In this document: positions 1-8,482 of the stretch, piece after piece
Layout: every line of letters begins with the position of its first letter
How positions within the stretch are numbered: position 1 is the first letter of the stretch
Assembly: GCF_004364575.1 (NCBI RefSeq)
Contig: NZ_SOAG01000013.1
Location: 1-64,000 of the forward strand
Source: Myroides indicus
GTDB lineage: Bacteria > Bacteroidota > Bacteroidia > Flavobacteriales > Flavobacteriaceae
Reading direction: 5' to 3'
Length of the DNA: 64,000 bases
Notes under the pieces: generated by a model
Seen by the model: only the letters and a program-made list of their open reading frames with translations
Told to the model about the DNA's origin: nothing
Database searches by the model: none
Translations under genes and position numbers: made by a program

Positions 1-111
1 CAATGGCACGGACAAAATAAACAAGGCAAACAGCTTCCGGATGGAACGTATTATTATGTAATTATCGCCCACGGTAAAACGCGAACCGGATGGGTGCAGA
101 TCAATAAATAA
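1..111 (+). CDS. C-terminal end of a protein with a type B T9SS sorting domain (partial)
   Basis: An open frame enters at the left edge and ends at 111, giving 36 residues. They contain LPDGTYYYVI followed by a glycine-rich turn and GWVQINK. This is the last part of the gliding-motility-associated C-terminal domain (CHU_C type), the signal that sends large Bacteroidota surface proteins through the type IX secretion system (T9SS). The passenger portion is outside the window, so its function is unknown. GldH, encoded further along, fits the presence of the same machinery. The family call rests on a short but characteristic motif. Confidence 0.7.
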   Translation, partial: QWHGQNKQGKQLPDGTYYYVIIAHGKTRTGWVQINK

Positions 112-264
112 CTTATTAGTTTTTTTGGTTAGATTTGGTTATCCCCGGATAAGTATTTTGTAATTTTACTTACCGGGGATTAACTTTAAAAAATCGAGAG
201 CAATCGAACAAAAATTGTATTTATGATTAACCTTTATAATAAATAACAATCACATTCTAAACAC

Positions 265-272
265 TATCTTTG
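265..272 (+). promoter_or_regulatory. Predicted -7 promoter box for the HAD gene
   Basis: TATCTTTG matches the Bacteroidota -7 consensus TAnnTTTG and lies 30 bp upstream of the ATG at 303. A TTG-started reading at 270 would begin inside this box, which favours the ATG at 303. No clear TTG -33 element is visible. Confidence 0.5.
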
Positions 273-302
273 TGCTACTTCAAAAAAATAATTTCAAAAA
301 CA

Positions 303-992
303 ATGGAATCAATTAAAGTTGTAGCTTTTGATGCAGATGATACACTTTGGGTCAATGAACCTTTTTTCAGCAATGCAGAACGCGAATTCTGCATTCTAAT
401 GGAAGATTACCTTACCCATCAGAGCATTTCCCAAATATTGTTTAAAACCCAGATAGATAATTTACCCTTATACGGTTATGGCATAAAAGGCTTTACTCTT
501 TCAATGATTGAAGCAGCAAACTACATTTCTAAAGGTACTATAAAAGCTAATACAATAGAAAAAATCCTCAATATAGGAAAAGAATTACTCACTAAGCCGA
601 TTGAACTGTTAGATGATGTAGAGGATATTTTAGGCGAATTGCAAGGCAAATACCGTTTAGTAGTAGCTACAAAAGGAGATTTAAAAGATCAGCATCGAAA
701 ACTGCATAAATCGGGATTAGGTCCTTATTTTCACCATATTGAAGTAATGACAGATAAGGAAAAAATAGATTATGAAAAATTGCTCAAACGCTTGGATGTA
801 CAACCAAAGGAGTTTATTATGATTGGCAACTCGCTGCGCTCGGATGTTTTACCTGTTTTAGAATTAGGAGCCTATGCCGTACATGTTCCGTTTCATACGA
901 CTTGGTTGCATGAACATATTGACCACGCTGTGGAACATGCTAATTTCAAAACCATTACAAAGCTATCAGAAATTAAAAAAATATTGCTGTAA
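303..992 (+). CDS. HAD-superfamily hydrolase
   Basis: The protein is 229 residues, taking the ATG at 303 as start. The N-terminal VVAFDADDTLW supplies the two HAD catalytic aspartates (DxD). A later VATKGD gives the motif II Thr, a Lys-rich stretch follows, and IGNSLRSDVLP provides the motif III/IV acidic residues that hold magnesium. An all-helical cap lies between motifs I and II. Such enzymes are soluble phosphatases, often for nucleotides or sugar phosphates; the substrate cannot be read from the sequence. The gene stands alone, with its own promoter-like box and a terminator at 996-1032. An upstream TTG at 270 is an unlikely start. Confidence 0.85.
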   Translation: MESIKVVAFDADDTLWVNEPFFSNAEREFCILMEDYLTHQSISQILFKTQIDNLPLYGYGIKGFTLSMIEAANYISKGTIKANTIEKILNIGKELLTKPIELLDDVEDILGELQGKYRLVVATKGDLKDQHRKLHKSGLGPYFHHIEVMTDKEKIDYEKLLKRLDVQPKEFIMIGNSLRSDVLPVLELGAYAVHVPFHTTWLHEHIDHAVEHANFKTITKLSEIKKILL

Positions 993-995
993 CAT

Positions 996-1032
996 AAAAA
1001 ACTCCTTCTCATAACAGTGGAAGGAGTTTTTT
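996..1032. terminator. Bidirectional intrinsic terminator
   Basis: There is a 13-bp perfect stem (996-1008 pairing with 1020-1032) with an 11-nt loop. A-runs and T-runs at its edges let it work on both strands. It serves the HAD gene and the convergent efflux operon ending at 1060. Confidence 0.85.
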
Positions 1033-1059
1033 ATTTCTTTTTCATAGCAAGATTTCCCA

Positions 1060-1761
1060 TCAAAAACGATATCCTAAATACAATCCAAAAGTTTGATTAT
1101 ATATTTTTATATCCTTCATTCCTTTATTTTTATCTACTCCAAATGTATTGGCATTATCAAAAATACTGGTAAACCCTTTTGTATATTTAATTCCAAGAAC
1201 CATGCCAAATTCAAATTGATACTCAATTCCAGCCGTGATTCCGTAATCCATTTTTTGTAAATATTTACTATCTTCTTGGTCATCTTCAGTAGAGCCAAAA
1301 ATTCCGTGATCTTTATATGTTTTTCCTTCTTCATCTACAGCCGTAATCGAAGAGTACAACAACATATTGATATAAGGTCCTGCATACACTTGCAATCCCC
1401 CTATTTTAAACGTAGGGCTAATAGGATTCAAACGCAAACTGTGCATCTCTAACGTGGCATCAAACGTATGATCATCTAGCGATCGTTTAAAATCTGCGCC
1501 GTAATTCTGATAGTACAATTCGTGTTTTAATCCAAAATAAGTTCCGATACTATTATCTACACTTACGCCTACAAAAAAGTTATTGCGTTTATCTATTTTA
1601 CCCTCTACGGCTAATTCATTCACGTCATCACCTTTTAGTGTGGATCGTAACCAACCCGCTTTTACACTAAAAGAGGTTCTTCCTTTTAGATCTTCATTGA
1701 AGTCCTGTGCTTTCATAGAAAGCCCAGTTAATACTATTAAACTGAATATAATGTGTTTCAT
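1060..1761 (-). CDS. Small outer-membrane beta-barrel-like protein, last gene of the efflux operon
   Basis: The start was placed at 1761 because MKHIIFSLIVLTGLSMKAQ is a clean signal peptide ending before an AQ cleavage site. A longer reading would run into the end of the TolC gene. The 233-residue product alternates polar and aromatic residues in short strands and ends in LGYRF, as expected for a small outer-membrane barrel with a C-terminal aromatic residue. It begins 10 bp after the TolC-like gene, so it is probably co-transcribed. I do not recognise a specific family. A porin-like or accessory outer-membrane role in metal efflux is only an inference from position. Confidence 0.6.
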   Translation of the reverse strand: MKHIIFSLIVLTGLSMKAQDFNEDLKGRTSFSVKAGWLRSTLKGDDVNELAVEGKIDKRNNFFVGVSVDNSIGTYFGLKHELYYQNYGADFKRSLDDHTFDATLEMHSLRLNPISPTFKIGGLQVYAGPYINMLLYSSITAVDEEGKTYKDHGIFGSTEDDQEDSKYLQKMDYGITAGIEYQFEFGMVLGIKYTKGFTSIFDNANTFGVDKNKGMKDIKIYNQTFGLYLGYRF

Positions 1762-1771
1762 CCTACGCTTC

Positions 1772-3070
1772 TTAAAAATCAATATCCCAAATTCCAACAG
1801 CTTTTTCTAACTCCACCAACGATTCTGCATAACCGAATAAAGTCTCTGCATACGCTTGTTGGGTTTCGTTATACGTACGCTGTGCATCTAACACTTCCAA
1901 TAAGCTACTAGCACCACGTTGATAGCTATACTTAATTCCCTCAAATACTTGTTTAGCTTCATCTAACATGCCATTTTCAAAACGTTGAATTTGCTTTTGC
2001 TTGGTTAGATAATTGCGATACGCCTGAGTGATTTCTTTTTCCAATTCCAATTCTACCATGTCGTATTCCAACTCTGCTTGTCTTTCTTCATACAAAGCGG
2101 TTTTCAACCCTGCATCACGTCGATTTGAAAATTTCAAAGGAACCGAAATACCAGCTTTCACTACGGTATTCCCAGGTGTAGGAGCCACTGCATTTTTGAC
2201 AAATGAATTGTTTTCAACCCCTAAATTCAACCCTAAATCAATCACGCGTTCTGCTCTCGCTAACGCAACTTGACGCCCCGCAACTACTTTATTTTGTTGA
2301 GCAACTAGAAAATCTGCACGATTATTCTGAGCGGTTACAATAAGATCCTCCAAAGCAAACAATCGAACGAATTGATTAAAATCCCCTACGGGTAGATAAA
2401 TCGAATCAATTCGACGTGCACTAATGATGTTGCGCACTTCAATCAAACTATTTTCCCAAGCATCATCTGCATCTTGTAAGTCATTAAGCATCGACTTGGC
2501 TTCCAACTTACTTTGAATCGCATCGACTTGGCTAATTTGTCCCAAAGAATAGCGAATACTATCCGATTGGGCTACCTGACGCATTGATTCATACGAATCC
2601 TTTTGAATATCATACAACATCTTGTTTTGCATGGCCTCCAAAAAGGTAATCGTTGATTCTGCACGCAGCGTGTGAAAGAATTCTTGCAATTCTAATTCTG
2701 CTAATACTTTCTGATCGTGTGCTAAGTTCTTTCTTGCTTTTCGCTTTCCTCCAAGCTCCAAATCCCAAGATAATTCCGCTTCAAATCCATACCCCATTTG
2801 CATGCGCTTCTGCTGATTATCTGCCCAACCAAAACTCAATTCTGGATCGGGAAATGCTTTAGCTGCTTGTACTTCTGCCTCTGCAATGTTGATATTATAC
2901 TTTTCTGCAGCATAGCTCAAGTTGTTTACTACCATTTTGGATAGAAACTCCTTATAGGTCAGTGTGCTTTTATTTGTCGCTTCCTCCGTATGCCCATTTT
3001 GCGCATACATCGTGCTGCCGCAAACGATTGACATCGCACTTATACTTATATATTTCTTTATAATATTCAT
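1772..3070 (-). CDS. TolC-family outer-membrane efflux protein (CzcC/CusC type)
   Basis: This 432-residue protein has a signal peptide ending in MYAQ. It carries two long helical OEP repeats, with typical TolC features such as AEAEVQAAKAFPDPELSFG and the C-terminal YQRGASSLLEVLDAQRTY. It would form the trimeric outer-membrane channel of a tripartite pump. The gene begins 7 bp after the RND pump gene and is followed closely by the small barrel gene, so it belongs to the five-gene minus-strand operon. No N-terminal lipobox cysteine is evident, unlike E. coli CusC. Confidence 0.9.
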   Translation of the reverse strand: MNIIKKYISISAMSIVCGSTMYAQNGHTEEATNKSTLTYKEFLSKMVVNNLSYAAEKYNINIAEAEVQAAKAFPDPELSFGWADNQQKRMQMGYGFEAELSWDLELGGKRKARKNLAHDQKVLAELELQEFFHTLRAESTITFLEAMQNKMLYDIQKDSYESMRQVAQSDSIRYSLGQISQVDAIQSKLEAKSMLNDLQDADDAWENSLIEVRNIISARRIDSIYLPVGDFNQFVRLFALEDLIVTAQNNRADFLVAQQNKVVAGRQVALARAERVIDLGLNLGVENNSFVKNAVAPTPGNTVVKAGISVPLKFSNRRDAGLKTALYEERQAELEYDMVELELEKEITQAYRNYLTKQKQIQRFENGMLDEAKQVFEGIKYSYQRGASSLLEVLDAQRTYNETQQAYAETLFGYAESLVELEKAVGIWDIDF

Positions 3071-3077
3071 CTCAATG

Positions 3078-6000
3078 CTAGTTTTCTTCTGTTTCCTCTA
3101 CTTTCACAAAGTCACTGTCTTTTCCCCATTTGCGTTCTACTAAATAATACAAAGCAGGCAATACAAAAAGGGTTAAGATAGTAGCGAATAACAATCCATA
3201 TACAATTACTGTTGCCAATGGACGTTGAACATCTGAACCGATTCCCGTTGCCATAGAAGCAGGGAATAATCCCAAAACCGCTACAGTTGCGGTCATTAAT
3301 ACCGGTCTAAATCGCTGTTCCGCTCCCAACAATACAGCTTCTAACAGGGCATGTCCTTTCTTGCGCAAGTCATTAATATGAGAAATCATAATCACTCCAT
3401 TCTGAATTGCGACCCCAAAGAGTGCAATAAATCCAACGGCTGAAGACACGTTCAAGGACATTCCTCTCACATTCAAGGCTAACATTCCTCCAAAAAGAGC
3501 CAAAGGAACTACAACCATCAATAATCCTGCTTGTCTGAATTGACCAAATGCTCCATATAGTAACACAAACATCAAACACAAAGTAAGCGGAATGATAATC
3601 GCCAAACGGTTGTATGCACGGTGTTGATTTTCAAATTGTCCTCCCCACTCAATGTGGAATTTATTGTGATCATATGTAATGTTGTCCTCTATTTTTTGTT
3701 GGGCTTCTTTCAATAAAGAACCTAAATCGCGGTTACGAACGTTTAATTTCACTGTTAAATGACGTCTATTCATCTCACGTGTAATTGTACTTTCTCCTGT
3801 ACTTGTTTTTACATCCGCCACTTGTGACAATGGAATCTTCGCTCCACTACTCGAAGTCAACATTAGATTGGCAATCTTTTCTGGTGTATTTCTACTCTCT
3901 TCCGTATAACGCGCACTAATATCATACACCTTATTTCCAATAAAGATTTGAGAAATCGCTTTTCCACCAATCGCAACTTCAATCAATTCCGCTACATCCG
4001 CTACATTCAATCCATATTGTGCAATTTTATCTCGATTGGCATGAATTTGTAATTGTGGTAAAGGAGGTTCTTGATCAATCGCTAAATCTACTGCGCCATC
4101 TACTGTTTTCAATGTTCCTAGTACTTCATTGGCAATACGTCTAGTTTCGTGGAAATCTTCTCCATACACTTTAACCACTAATTCACTATGTGCTCCAGAA
4201 ATCTTATCCATTACACCGTCAATCATTGGCTGTGCGAATCCTACTGTAAATCCAGGAAGCGATTCATATTCTGCAGCCAATTCTTCAATTAGGTCATTTT
4301 TCGTTTTGCCTCTTGGCCATTCTTTATAAGGTTTGATTCCAATAGAGCACTCAAAATGGGAAGGCGTAAATGGATCCGTACCATCGTCATTTCGTCCAGC
4401 TTGCACCATAACATAAGTCACCTCTTCGTACTTCATTGTTCTTGCACGTAGTGTGTCACTCATCTCTTTGGATTTCTCCAAGGAAATTCCTGGAGGTAAA
4501 GTCACCTGTAACCAAATAGATCCTTCATCTAGAGGCGGTAAAAAGTCTTTCCCCACTTTTACCGTTAATCCAACTGTAATCGCCAATACAATAACAATGG
4601 GTAAAAACACTTGTTTCGGTCTTTTCATAATCTTTTCAATGCGATTATGATACAATCCCGTTAGTTTTTCCAACCATTTATTGTGGTATATTTTTCTCGG
4701 TTTTTTATACACCGCATAAGCCAACCCTGGGATTAAGAATAGCGCTACTAAAAGAGCCCCCAACAAAGCAAATCCTACGGTAAATGCCATGGGCGTAAAT
4801 AATTTCTTTTCTACGCGCTCAAAAGCAAAAAGAGGTAAATAGGCCGTGATAATAATAATCGTTGCGAAAAATACAGGCTTTGCTACTTCTTTCGTACGTT
4901 GTGCAATTGATTTCTCTTTTAGTTCTTCATTCGGATTATCTTCTCGCTTCTTGAGGATGGACTCCATCATCACAATGGCACCATCGACAATAATACCAAA
5001 GTCAATCGCTCCTAAAGACAATAAATTTGCTGGAATATCGGTGAAATGCATTAAGATAAAAGCAAACAAAAGCGATACAGGAATGGTGATTGCTACAAGT
5101 AAAGCTCCTCTCCAACTACCCAAGAACACAATTAATACGATAATCACTAAGCTAATTCCTTCAATCAACGTGGTTGATACGGTATGTAGCGTCGTATCTA
5201 CTAATTCTGTACGGTCTAAAAACGTGTGAATCTTAACGCCTTCTGGCAGTAATTCGTTGTTTAATTCATCTACATATTGGTGGATTTTATCTAGTACTAC
5301 TGATGGATTTTCTCCTTTCAATAAAAGGACAATCCCTTCAATACTATCGGAGTAATTACGCTCTTTATCAGAATAACCTAAAACTCCTTTGCGCTCGACA
5401 TTTCCATATTTTAAACGACCTAAATCTTTTAAGAAAATGGGAATACCATTATCCGCTTTTACAACGATTTTTCCTAAATCTTCTAAATCCTTCACCAACC
5501 CAATTCCGCGAACAACATAACCTAAATCTCCACGTGTTAACACACTTCCTCCAGAGTTTACGTTGTTTTCTTCAATTGTTTCCGTTACATCACTTAATGA
5601 TAAATCGTATTGTTCTAATTTATGTGGGTCTAATTCAATTTGAAATTGAGTCGTAATCCCTCCAAAATTCGTTACTTCTGCTACACCTGAAACTTGATTT
5701 AATTTCGGAATAATCACAAAATTTTGAATATCCGTAAGCTCGCGTAAACTATACCCATCCCCTTCGATAATATAGCGATATACTTCTCCAATTGGCGAGG
5801 TTAAAGGATCTAATTCAGGAACAGCTTCATAAGGCAATTCCACTGCATTTAGGCGTTCTTGAATACGTTGACGAGCAAAATAATCATCGACTCCATCCTC
5901 AAAAACAAGCGTAATCATGGATAGTCCGAACGTACTATTACTGCGCATCACGTGCATCCCTGGCATTCCATTTAATGCACGCTCAATGGGAATTGTAATC

Positions 6001-6191
6001 TGTAATTCAATTTCTTCAGCAGCTAAGCCTGGTACTTGCGTCACTACTTGTGAGGTTGTATCTGCAATATCGGGATAAGCTTCTATGGATAATTGCTTCC
6101 AAGAATAATAACCGAAGATACACAGTAAGCCAAACAAAGCAGCAACAAGCCATCTTTTGTGTATAGCTGTATCTATTATATTTTTTTTCAT
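3078..6191 (-). CDS. czcA: Heavy-metal efflux RND pump, CzcA-like (divalent-cation type)
   Basis: The protein is 1037 residues, the full length for the HME-RND family. It has an N-terminal membrane segment, two large periplasmic loops and two blocks of membrane helices. The fourth helix carries DFGIIVDGAIVMME (D397, D403, E410). This is the proton-relay motif of pumps for divalent ions such as zinc, cobalt or cadmium; copper/silver CusA proteins lack the DFG. It sits between the adaptor gene (23 bp upstream) and the TolC gene (7 bp downstream). It drives export from periplasm or cytoplasm through the tripartite complex. The exact metal is inferred from the motif only. Confidence 0.92.
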   Translation of the reverse strand: MKKNIIDTAIHKRWLVAALFGLLCIFGYYSWKQLSIEAYPDIADTTSQVVTQVPGLAAEEIELQITIPIERALNGMPGMHVMRSNSTFGLSMITLVFEDGVDDYFARQRIQERLNAVELPYEAVPELDPLTSPIGEVYRYIIEGDGYSLRELTDIQNFVIIPKLNQVSGVAEVTNFGGITTQFQIELDPHKLEQYDLSLSDVTETIEENNVNSGGSVLTRGDLGYVVRGIGLVKDLEDLGKIVVKADNGIPIFLKDLGRLKYGNVERKGVLGYSDKERNYSDSIEGIVLLLKGENPSVVLDKIHQYVDELNNELLPEGVKIHTFLDRTELVDTTLHTVSTTLIEGISLVIIVLIVFLGSWRGALLVAITIPVSLLFAFILMHFTDIPANLLSLGAIDFGIIVDGAIVMMESILKKREDNPNEELKEKSIAQRTKEVAKPVFFATIIIITAYLPLFAFERVEKKLFTPMAFTVGFALLGALLVALFLIPGLAYAVYKKPRKIYHNKWLEKLTGLYHNRIEKIMKRPKQVFLPIVIVLAITVGLTVKVGKDFLPPLDEGSIWLQVTLPPGISLEKSKEMSDTLRARTMKYEEVTYVMVQAGRNDDGTDPFTPSHFECSIGIKPYKEWPRGKTKNDLIEELAAEYESLPGFTVGFAQPMIDGVMDKISGAHSELVVKVYGEDFHETRRIANEVLGTLKTVDGAVDLAIDQEPPLPQLQIHANRDKIAQYGLNVADVAELIEVAIGGKAISQIFIGNKVYDISARYTEESRNTPEKIANLMLTSSSGAKIPLSQVADVKTSTGESTITREMNRRHLTVKLNVRNRDLGSLLKEAQQKIEDNITYDHNKFHIEWGGQFENQHRAYNRLAIIIPLTLCLMFVLLYGAFGQFRQAGLLMVVVPLALFGGMLALNVRGMSLNVSSAVGFIALFGVAIQNGVIMISHINDLRKKGHALLEAVLLGAEQRFRPVLMTATVAVLGLFPASMATGIGSDVQRPLATVIVYGLLFATILTLFVLPALYYLVERKWGKDSDFVKVEETEEN

Positions 6192-6214
6192 TTTTTTGCT
6201 GTTTTATAGGATTA

Positions 6215-7330
6215 CTACAGTTGTGGTAAGTAAATACCTCCTTCGCTAACGATTTTGTCTCCTTTTTCTAAACCAGATAAGATAACGGTCTGATTGCCTG
6301 ACACTCCACCGATAACTACATTTTTACGGATGTATTCGTTTGGTGCTACTTCAACAAAAACGAAAGAATCATCTTCTCCTTGTAATACGGCTCTAGAAGG
6401 AACTAAAATCACTTTTTCTGGTTGATCAATGAAACGTACATTCACATACATGCCTGGTTTTAACTTGCGATCGTTGTTATTTACTTCAATTAACACATCG
6501 ATACTTCTCGTTTCTTCATCTACAATTTCATTCACATGGTAAATGGTTCCCTCGATAGGCTCACCTGGATAAGCAGATAACTCTATTTGAACTTTATTCA
6601 ACTTGGTCAAATGTTGGATGTCTTTTTCTTTGACTTTTCCTACAATCCAAATTTTGTTCAATGCAGCAATTTTAATTACAGGATCTGCATCATCATTGAT
6701 GTACTGCCCCAATACAATATTGTTTTCCAATACTTCCCCTTCAATAGGAGAACGCACAATTAATGGCTGTCCTAAAACCAAAGAGGTCGGTTGAACATTA
6801 TATATTTTGATGGCGGCCGTAGCATTATCAAAAGCAGCTTTTGCCATTGAGTTTTCCGTTTCAGCTTCTTCATACTCTTGGCGAACTCCAACTCCGTTCG
6901 CTAATAAGTCTGCTTGTCTTTTTAAATTCAAAGACGTTTGCTTGTATTCTTGTTTGGAATCAAAGTAATCCTTTTGTGCTTCGAAATAATCTAGTGAAGA
7001 CACTTCAAATAAAGGTTGGTTCACACTTACCTTTTGACCCAATTTGATAAACGATTTGATAATTCTCCCTGAAAAAGGAGAGGCAATCTCCGCATAATGG
7101 TTCGGTATTGCTTTTACTAAACCTGCAGTTACTAAATCAAAAGTAAAATCTTCTACTTCTACTTCTGTCACTTTAATTCTGCCTTTGAGGTTTGAATTTT
7201 CTGTTAAGGAAATGACCTGATTATTCACTTGGTATGGTGCAACGTCACTGGTTTGTTCCTTTTTATCAGAGCAAAAACTCAATAATACACAAAGGCATAT
7301 TATAAGAAAAAATGATAGTTTTTGTTTCAT
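6215..7330 (-). CDS. RND efflux periplasmic adaptor (CzcB/CusB-like lipoprotein)
   Basis: This 371-residue membrane-fusion protein starts with a hydrophobic signal ending in LLSFC. That would make it a lipoprotein, although Phe just before the Cys is unusual for a lipobox. It then shows a barrel-sandwich half-motif (SPFSGRIIKSFIKLGQKVSVNQPLF), a helical hairpin (about 115-170), the second lipoyl half (SPIEGEVLENNIVLGQYI), a beta-barrel region and a C-terminal domain ending GDKIVSEGGIYL. It links the inner-membrane pump to the TolC channel. It lies 53 bp after the MgtC-like gene and 23 bp before the pump gene. Confidence 0.9.
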   Translation of the reverse strand: MKQKLSFFLIICLCVLLSFCSDKKEQTSDVAPYQVNNQVISLTENSNLKGRIKVTEVEVEDFTFDLVTAGLVKAIPNHYAEIASPFSGRIIKSFIKLGQKVSVNQPLFEVSSLDYFEAQKDYFDSKQEYKQTSLNLKRQADLLANGVGVRQEYEEAETENSMAKAAFDNATAAIKIYNVQPTSLVLGQPLIVRSPIEGEVLENNIVLGQYINDDADPVIKIAALNKIWIVGKVKEKDIQHLTKLNKVQIELSAYPGEPIEGTIYHVNEIVDEETRSIDVLIEVNNNDRKLKPGMYVNVRFIDQPEKVILVPSRAVLQGEDDSFVFVEVAPNEYIRKNVVIGGVSGNQTVILSGLEKGDKIVSEGGIYLPQL

Positions 7331-7383
7331 GGTATCTGTATATTTATTTGCGAGTTAATTGTAAAATTGATTCTAACGACTAC

Positions 7384-8079
7384 TTAATAAGATTTTCTTT
7401 CCCAAGTGACTTCAGAAACCCCATATTCTAAAGAAACTTTACTAGTTATTTTTTCCAGAACCTCATCTTTATTTCCTATCCCAAACATTTCAAATTTTAG
7501 ATATGAAAAAGCAGGATTGCCGTTATCGGTACTCTTAAGTGATTTTAACTGCAAATCTTTATGGTCTTTGAGGTTTTCAAGAACCAGCATACGGACGTGG
7601 TTTTCAACCTGTTCTTTACATCCTACAATAACTTCATAACAAACTTCTGCTGAATCACTTTCTGTTTGAAAAGAAATTTTATTAACAAAAGTTCCTATAG
7701 GGCGCAACAAAACGTGAACTAAAACGATAAAAACTGCCATAACAATTGCTTCTTGCCAAAGTCCTACACCACACATTGACCCCACTGATGCTGAACACCA
7801 AATAGTAGCGGCAGTATTTAGCCCTCTAATGCTAAATCCGTCTTTCATGATAACTCCGGCCCCTAAAAAACCTATTCCGCTAACAACATAAGAGGCAACT
7901 CTGCCTACAGCGTCTCCGCCAATTTGATAAGACATTAAAACAAATCCGGCAGCTCCTATACACACCAGAGTATTTGTTCTCAATCCAGCACTTTTTTGCA
8001 AAATTTGTCTTTCTACACCTACAATTGCTCCTAAAACAAAAGCAAGCGATAATCTGAAAATAAAAACTGTAATAGTCAT
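7384..8079 (-). CDS. MgtC/SapB-family inner-membrane protein
   Basis: The protein is 231 residues. The hydrophobic N-terminal two thirds carry family hallmarks GAIVGVERQ, GLRTNTLVCIGAA and YVVSGIGFLGAGVI, followed by a soluble C-terminal domain of about 90 residues like the ACT-like tail of MgtC. Family members are linked to magnesium or acid stress and to control of ATP synthase or transport rather than to magnesium uptake itself. Here it is the first gene ahead of an RND metal-efflux set, separated by only 53 bp. That suggests it is induced with the pump. It lies downstream of the predicted regulated promoter at 8192-8262. Confidence 0.85.
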   Translation of the reverse strand: MTITVFIFRLSLAFVLGAIVGVERQILQKSAGLRTNTLVCIGAAGFVLMSYQIGGDAVGRVASYVVSGIGFLGAGVIMKDGFSIRGLNTAATIWCSASVGSMCGVGLWQEAIVMAVFIVLVHVLLRPIGTFVNKISFQTESDSAEVCYEVIVGCKEQVENHVRMLVLENLKDHKDLQLKSLKSTDNGNPAFSYLKFEMFGIGNKDEVLEKITSKVSLEYGVSEVTWERKSY

Positions 8080-8096
8080 AATAACACTCTTTTTCC

Positions 8097-8152
8097 CTCT
8101 TGAAAAAAGTTGTTATTAACTCATTACAAGAGAGTATTAATAATCTAATACT
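8097..8152 (-). promoter_or_regulatory. Two abutting hairpins in the efflux operon leader
   Basis: Inverted arms 8097-8102/8127-8132 (CTCTTG/CAAGAG) and 8133-8139/8146-8152 (AGTATTA/TAATACT) sit end to end, so they could stack coaxially in the leader RNA of the MgtC-like gene. No known riboswitch class was recognised. A regulatory role is inference. Confidence 0.3.
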
Positions 8153-8191
8153 AACAAGGGATCACTATTTTGTTTCTTTATTTGTTTGGTG

Positions 8192-8199
8192 CAAAATTA
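8192..8199 (-). promoter_or_regulatory. Predicted -7 box of the mgtC-like/efflux operon
   Basis: On the minus strand this reads TAATTTTG, matching TAnnTTTG. No TTG is found at the expected -33 position, as is common for promoters needing an activator. The phased repeats begin about 23 bp further upstream. Confidence 0.45.
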
Positions 8200-8222
8200 T
8201 TAACGGAGCGATTCGGTTGCTA

Positions 8223-8262
8223 TTAGAAAGCCTTTAGAAAATAATTAGAATCCTATTAGAGA
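8223..8262 (-). repeat. Four direct repeats at exact 11-bp spacing, likely OmpR-type regulator site
   Basis: TTAGAA(A/T) occurs at 8223, 8234 and 8245, and TTAGAGA at 8256 (TCTAA on the minus strand). A weaker fifth copy, TTAAAA, is at 8267. The 11-bp period places all copies on one face of the helix. OmpR/PhoB-family regulators bind head-to-tail repeats with this period just upstream of the core promoter, and such a regulator is encoded at 9831-10520. Confidence 0.6.
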
Positions 8263-8482
8263 AACTTTAAAATCTATAGAACGTTATTAGTAAAATCCAT
8301 TTTTTCTATAATCAATTTTATTTTTGAGCAAATTGTTCATAGGCTTTCGCTTGTAAAATGTAAAAAGAGTCTCTTATTTTTTACTCAATCTTACTTATTG
8401 AATTAACTTTAAGAATGGAGCGATTGCTGCAAGATGTACCTATGGTAAAACTCTTTAAATAAAATATTTATAATTGTAAGTT

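Larger units (their letters stand above)
8080..8482. other. 403-bp regulatory gap between the two-component system and the efflux operon
   Basis: No convincing gene is present. It holds, from right to left in the minus-strand direction: about 215 bp with no clear features; four 11-bp-spaced TTAGA(A/G) repeats (8223-8262); a -7 promoter box (8192-8199); and a roughly 105-nt leader with two adjacent hairpins (8097-8152) before the MgtC-like start codon at 8079. The parts are listed separately. Confidence 0.7.

Noticed and set aside
270..302. TTG start of the HAD hydrolase
   Set aside because: It begins inside the predicted -7 promoter box, and the first conserved motif comes right after the ATG at 303.
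4846..5229. Plus-strand open frame of 127 codons inside the RND pump gene
   Set aside because: It is an antisense shadow of a well-conserved membrane region; its translation resembles no family and has no promoter or start context.
3078..7330. Copper/silver (CusCBA) identity for the efflux pump
   Set aside because: The fourth-helix motif DFG...D...E is of the divalent-ion class, so copper specificity is not supported by the sequence.
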